From Membranipora membranacea (taxonomy: Eukaryota > Bryozoa > Gymnolaemata > Cheilostomatida > Membraniporidae), in contig OU612067.1 of NCBI GenBank assembly GCA_914767715.1, positions 6,696,001 to 6,760,000 of the forward strand: a stretch of 64,000 bases of DNA, given 5' to 3'. How positions within the stretch are numbered: position 1 is the stretch's first letter; each line of letters opens with the position of its first letter. The notes beneath the pieces were generated by a model. The model was not told the origin of the DNA. It made no database searches and saw nothing but the letters and a program-made list of their open reading frames with translations. The position numbers and the translations under genes are program-made. Positions 60,301 to 64,000 of this stretch are shown here, piece by piece.

Positions 60301-62288
60301 TTGATGTTACCTGTACAGGGTGCTTAATTCTATCAAAAATTCCATAAACATCACGAATTTTAGACCATCTACAATGAGTTTCATATATTGAGTCCTCCTT
60401 TGTAGCCTTCTAGCTATACCAATGGCAGTAAATGATCTATAACGGTGTCTGGTGTTATCACTCAAGTCTGCATATATACACACGGCTATGCATAACCCGT
60501 ACAATGTTTGATTCTTCAATAGACATCAACTGGCATGTAAGCTAAAGAATAGGCCAGCTCACACAAACAGAAAATGAGGAGGGCTGAGCTGGTTTGTGAC
60601 TGTTTGATCTTACATAACGCCACTAAAAGACTTTGCTTGGACCCTGTCAGAACAGTAGAAGTTCTGTCTGATTTCTTTGTATGATACAAAAGTTTTTTTT
60701 ACTTTCAGAAATCGCACCTAATGGCAGTACAAAAACTTCTCAACCAACAGAAGCCACTGGCAGTACTGGTAGTACTGATTCTACTGGCAGTACAGGCACC
60801 ACTGGCTCTACTGGCGCCACTGGCAACACTAGCACTACACAAGCTGCAAGTTCAAATAGCTTTAATACAACTGTTGCCACCCCAGATTCCAAAAGTACTG
60901 ATATGATGATTCAGACCAATTCTATCCAGTCGTGGGAGATGATACACACAGTATCTGTGGCAGCTGGTGGAGGCGGTCTCGTACTGATTATCATCATCGT
61001 GATTTTGGGCGTGGTCATCTGTAGGAATAAATCCGATACCAGGTTAGTATCAAAATTCTGAGCAGAATACATCTAAATAATATCAACATAGTCATAAAAT
61101 GTCCAGCACATACAATGTTAGCTTTGTTGAATCTACAACAAGCATATACATTCATAGCTTCTTTGTCAATTATGATTTTGAGAAGTGAAACCTTTTCACT
61201 CTGTGGTTCCAGAGAACAGACAAAACATAGAGATAGGGAGGACGTGGATACAAGCCAGTGTCCAGACAATGATTATCACTGCCTGGAGGAGAATGTAGAT
61301 GGGTGTAATGAGACTCATCTACAATCAGGTATGCTGACATGTTATTTGTCTCGCTACAGGCTCATTTTTGCTACAAAAAACTTTGTTTGAAATGATAAGA
61401 GGATAAGTAACGTTAGATAATTTTGTGTCTATTCGAGCGATGACAATGCTTGAGGAACTACAGGTTCGGATTAGTGTGTCTTCTTTGCTTCAATAAATCT
61501 CACGTACAAATTTGTTTATTACCATCAAGAACAGCTATCCAGCTGAGGTTACATGGCATCTATTTGCCCTTTCTCAGCTTGTTGGAACTGCAGAGATTAA
61601 TTTTGTTGCCACACTAAATTATTTTCTCCAGGAAATAACAGAGACAGTGACGGTGATGGTTATGCTATGGTTGATATGTCTGAAAACAGGAGAGCCGCAG
61701 AAGCTGCAGAGAACGAAGATCATAAACCATCATCAGAAATGATTGATCCAAGCGATGGAGGCCCATATTCTACAGTAATTATAGTATCTGACAAGTCTTA
61801 CACCTCATGTGAGGAGGATACCCACAATGCAGCTGAAGATAAGGATGTACAGGTAGAGGAGAGCTCTACTGCTGTCTCTGACTCTACAGACAAGGCAGAC
61901 GGAGAGCTAGGCTGTGAGAGAGATGAGGACGATGTGGATACTTACGCAAACCAGGCAACAATAAAGAGACAGTAAGTTAGATTATCTTGTGACAGTACCG
62001 TTACTTACCAGTCAAAATAGGTCATATTGTAGGTGCTACAGTTCAACTTGAACTACTATTCAATAGGTCATATTGTCAGTGTCAACTTGAACTAGTAGTC
62101 AATAAGTCATTATAGGTCATGACACTGACCATCTCTTTTCTTCTGACAGGAACACTGAAAAACAGAAAGGAACCACTGATTTGTATGGAAGCATTTTGGC
62201 TGAAAATAAGAAGAAGCCAGCGTCAGATGAACAGCCAATGACATCTACAGACTCAGATATGGTGGAAAATGACCTATACGGTACATAG
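57302..62288 (+). CDS. Receptor gene B: CUB-like x2, sushi, mucin-like stalk, TM, tyrosine-motif tail
   Basis: Eight exons: 57302-57365, 58336-58695, 59241-59714, 60003-60197, 60709-61042, 61213-61328, 61632-61971, 62150-62288; all GT-AG, consistent phases, 673 codons. Residues 1-21 signal peptide; 22-141 first CUB-related module (SYIVFSNLPPVVWLSLKY); 142-299 CUB-like module (LDQFAVYNGDTALYKYAG, ending GFTGFLLRYK) without the usual cysteines and with many NxS/T sites; 300-364 sushi domain (GCKVDYPNATIKRQ, ICIDGTWSG); Thr/Gly/Ser stalk; membrane span about 448-468 (GLVLIIIIVILGVVI). The acidic tail holds YHCL, YAMV, YSTV, YANQ (Grb2-type) and YGSI. Extracellular exons are phase 1-1 modules, typical of exon shuffling. 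Likely a type I phosphotyrosine-signalling receptor; ligand unknown. Confidence 0.85.
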
Positions 62289-63241
62289 GCATAGTAGAGC
62301 TATCGGGATTGTTTACCAAGCAAAATCATCTCAACGTGCGATATATAATAATTGATTAATCCCAGTGAGTCTGACACTATGTTTGGTCAGTACACAAAAA
62401 GAGGATTACCATCTCATCTGGGTTTCAGTTGCAGAATCATAAAAAAAAGAGACATGTTTGTGTTTCTCTACAACTTTACGCGACGCATATTCCTATACCA
62501 ACAATCAGATTTATTACTTACGAATTCATCAAACTTTATCCCTGAAGAAACTCCATCTATGTATAAACTTATTGAATTAAATTATTGAATTTGTGAAATG
62601 AATTGATGTAATCGCAATTTTTTTGACGACAATGATTTCAGTTAAGATCTTTTATATTAACTATCAAAGATTTGGTGATGTTGCTACTATGGTTATTTAC
62701 AAAATTATTTTTTTCCGTTGTCATTATGAAATACATAGGTTAACTTTTTGTTTGATCACATCCTAGTACCATTCTGCATGCTGCATACAATTCTGCAAAC
62801 AACTAAACAAGTATGATTTGCTCCTATTGTGACATATACAAAAAAAACTGTACAAAACGGTATACATGCATGCATCTGTTAATCGCCGCCTTTACTGAGG
62901 GAAAGCTTCTGAGATAACCCATCACTGGTAATAACAACTCAAATAATCGCTCTTTCTATTAGGGTGTTTTTTTCAGGTCATGCATCTCTACCTAGGCTAG
63001 ATATAGCAATATTATGACTAGTTTTTTAATATGTTTGCATGATGGTTAATATCCTATAGTCTTTTTGTATCCTTTGTCTGGTTGAAACAATAGTGTTCTT
63101 AGAAATGAAAAGTATGAATGCTGACCAAATATTTATATAGCATATTCAGTGCAGCTTTGAAGAAGGAAGTACTACTACTTCTTGGGTGTTGTGTTATGCT
63201 GCTAATCATTCGTCTCAAACAAGGAGTGTCTCTAGTAAAAC
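62289..63241. other. Intergenic between receptor genes B and C
   Basis: 3' UTR of gene B (no canonical AATAAA; GAATTAAATT near 62572-62581 is a weak candidate) and the promoter of gene C. The duplicated promoter block of genes A and B is not found here. Confidence 0.4.
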
Positions 63242-64000
63242 ATGAAGTCTCTAATGTTTCTGGTTATAATCATCATGTTAAGCTCAATATCTAAAGGTAT
63301 GACTATCTGCTTGTTCTTCTAAGTAAGTAGATGGTTTTCATTTCTTCTCTACCTCGAGAACTATAATCATCCATTATGTATCAGGGTGACAATGCTTGGT
63401 AGATCGTCATGATTGGAAACATTTATGACTGCCAGTCAAGACTGGTTTAAACGATCATTCATTTATTTTTATAGAGGTTTATGGATATCAATTTCTGCAA
63501 TCAAACACCACCATAGATATTGCACTACGCAGTAATCGCCACGGCAGAATCTTAAGTCCCAGCCATCAAAACGCTTACATTGGTGGAACAACATTTTTCA
63601 TCACTTTCATCAATCTCCCTGAGTTATTCTGGTTTAAGATGGAGGCATTTCTTGTTGGCTATGGCAGTTCATGTATGACATTGCCAGTCAAGTTCAGCCT
63701 GTCACATCCTTATGGACCCGTCAAACTCACTCAAACCTGTAGCCAATGCTGTAGCTGTGGAATAATGGTATATGACTCTGTGGTCAGAAGGGGAGACTCT
63801 GAGTATCTGGTAATGAGTACACAGGCCAAGTTTCAGGAGGTTCCATACCGGCTTTTGAAATATTTTATTGGAGTAAGGAGATAAGTAATATGTATACACA
63901 TTATGATGTTTCAAAATGGTAATATTGTGATTGTGAGCAGCCCAGAAGTACTCTCTACTTCTGGACTGCAGAAGATTACTTATTTCCTAGGACATTTTCT
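63242..64000 (+). CDS. Receptor gene C, 5' part (runs off window)
   Basis: Exon 1, 63242-63296, encodes a signal peptide (MKSLMFLVIIIMLSSIS) ending in phase 1. Exon 2 starts at 63475 and encodes the same module as gene B exon 2: TTIDIALRSNRHGRILSPS, FFITFINLPELFWFKMEAF and a Cys-rich part (TCSQCCSCGIMVYDS). A donor (GTAAGG) follows at 63873, but joining there would leave phase 0 instead of the phase 1 of gene B; read straight on, the frame stops at 63884. It is either a gene with a changed exon border, a short secreted form, or a damaged copy. The rest lies beyond the window. Confidence 0.6.

Overview
The window is animal nuclear DNA. Genes are split by short GT-AG introns, intergenic sequence is AT-rich, and decayed transposons, SINE-like repeats, tandem repeats and palindromes fill much of it. 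Two conserved single-copy genes (UPF0193/EVG1 and the mitochondrial GTPase MTG1) and a cluster of sushi-domain receptors with tyrosine-rich tails point to an early-branching marine invertebrate. A sponge is my best guess, but this is inference; no ribosomal or mitochondrial marker is present.

Layout. 1-106: 3' end of an unknown + strand gene. 965-3919 (-): intact five-exon UPF0193/EVG1. 3920-4106: short divergent promoter. 4107-8274 (+): intact nine-exon MTG1. 9-12.6 kb: decayed PIF/Harbinger DNA transposon. 12.85-15.6 kb: five tandem copies of a ~550-bp unit in an alternating A/B pattern. 15.8-24.5 kb (-): fragments of transposon genes, including three pieces of a DUF7869-like family and an ORF with a viroplasmin/RNase-H1-type N-terminal domain. 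26.05-32.17 kb (-): an SGNH-hydrolase-like gene whose second intron holds a 5.2-kb foldback/MULE-like element (26489-31697) with long minisatellite-bearing inverted repeats and a 9-bp target duplication. 34.9-38.25 kb: a CR1/L2-like LINE arranged as a 5'-inverted ('twin-primed') insertion. 38.4-43.2 kb: unrecognised decayed coding pieces and SINE-like repeats. 43861-44411 (+): an intact two-exon gene for a small secreted Ser/Arg/Gly/Trp-rich protein. 45.8-47.1 kb (-): a decayed YqaJ-type exonuclease gene.

50.9-64 kb (+) is the most interesting part. It holds three related genes in tandem, each starting with a signal-peptide exon. Gene B (57302-62288, 673 codons) is complete: two CUB-like modules, one sushi domain, a Thr/Gly/Ser stalk, a transmembrane segment and a tail rich in YxxV/L/I and YxN motifs. 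Gene A (261 codons) has the same plan without the CUB-like modules, has two candidate first exons, and carries a five-tyrosine tail including an ITIM-consensus match. Gene C runs off the right edge. Promoters and first exons are duplicated, and two of three promoter copies share an ETS-like motif. This looks like a rapidly evolving immune- or recognition-receptor family.
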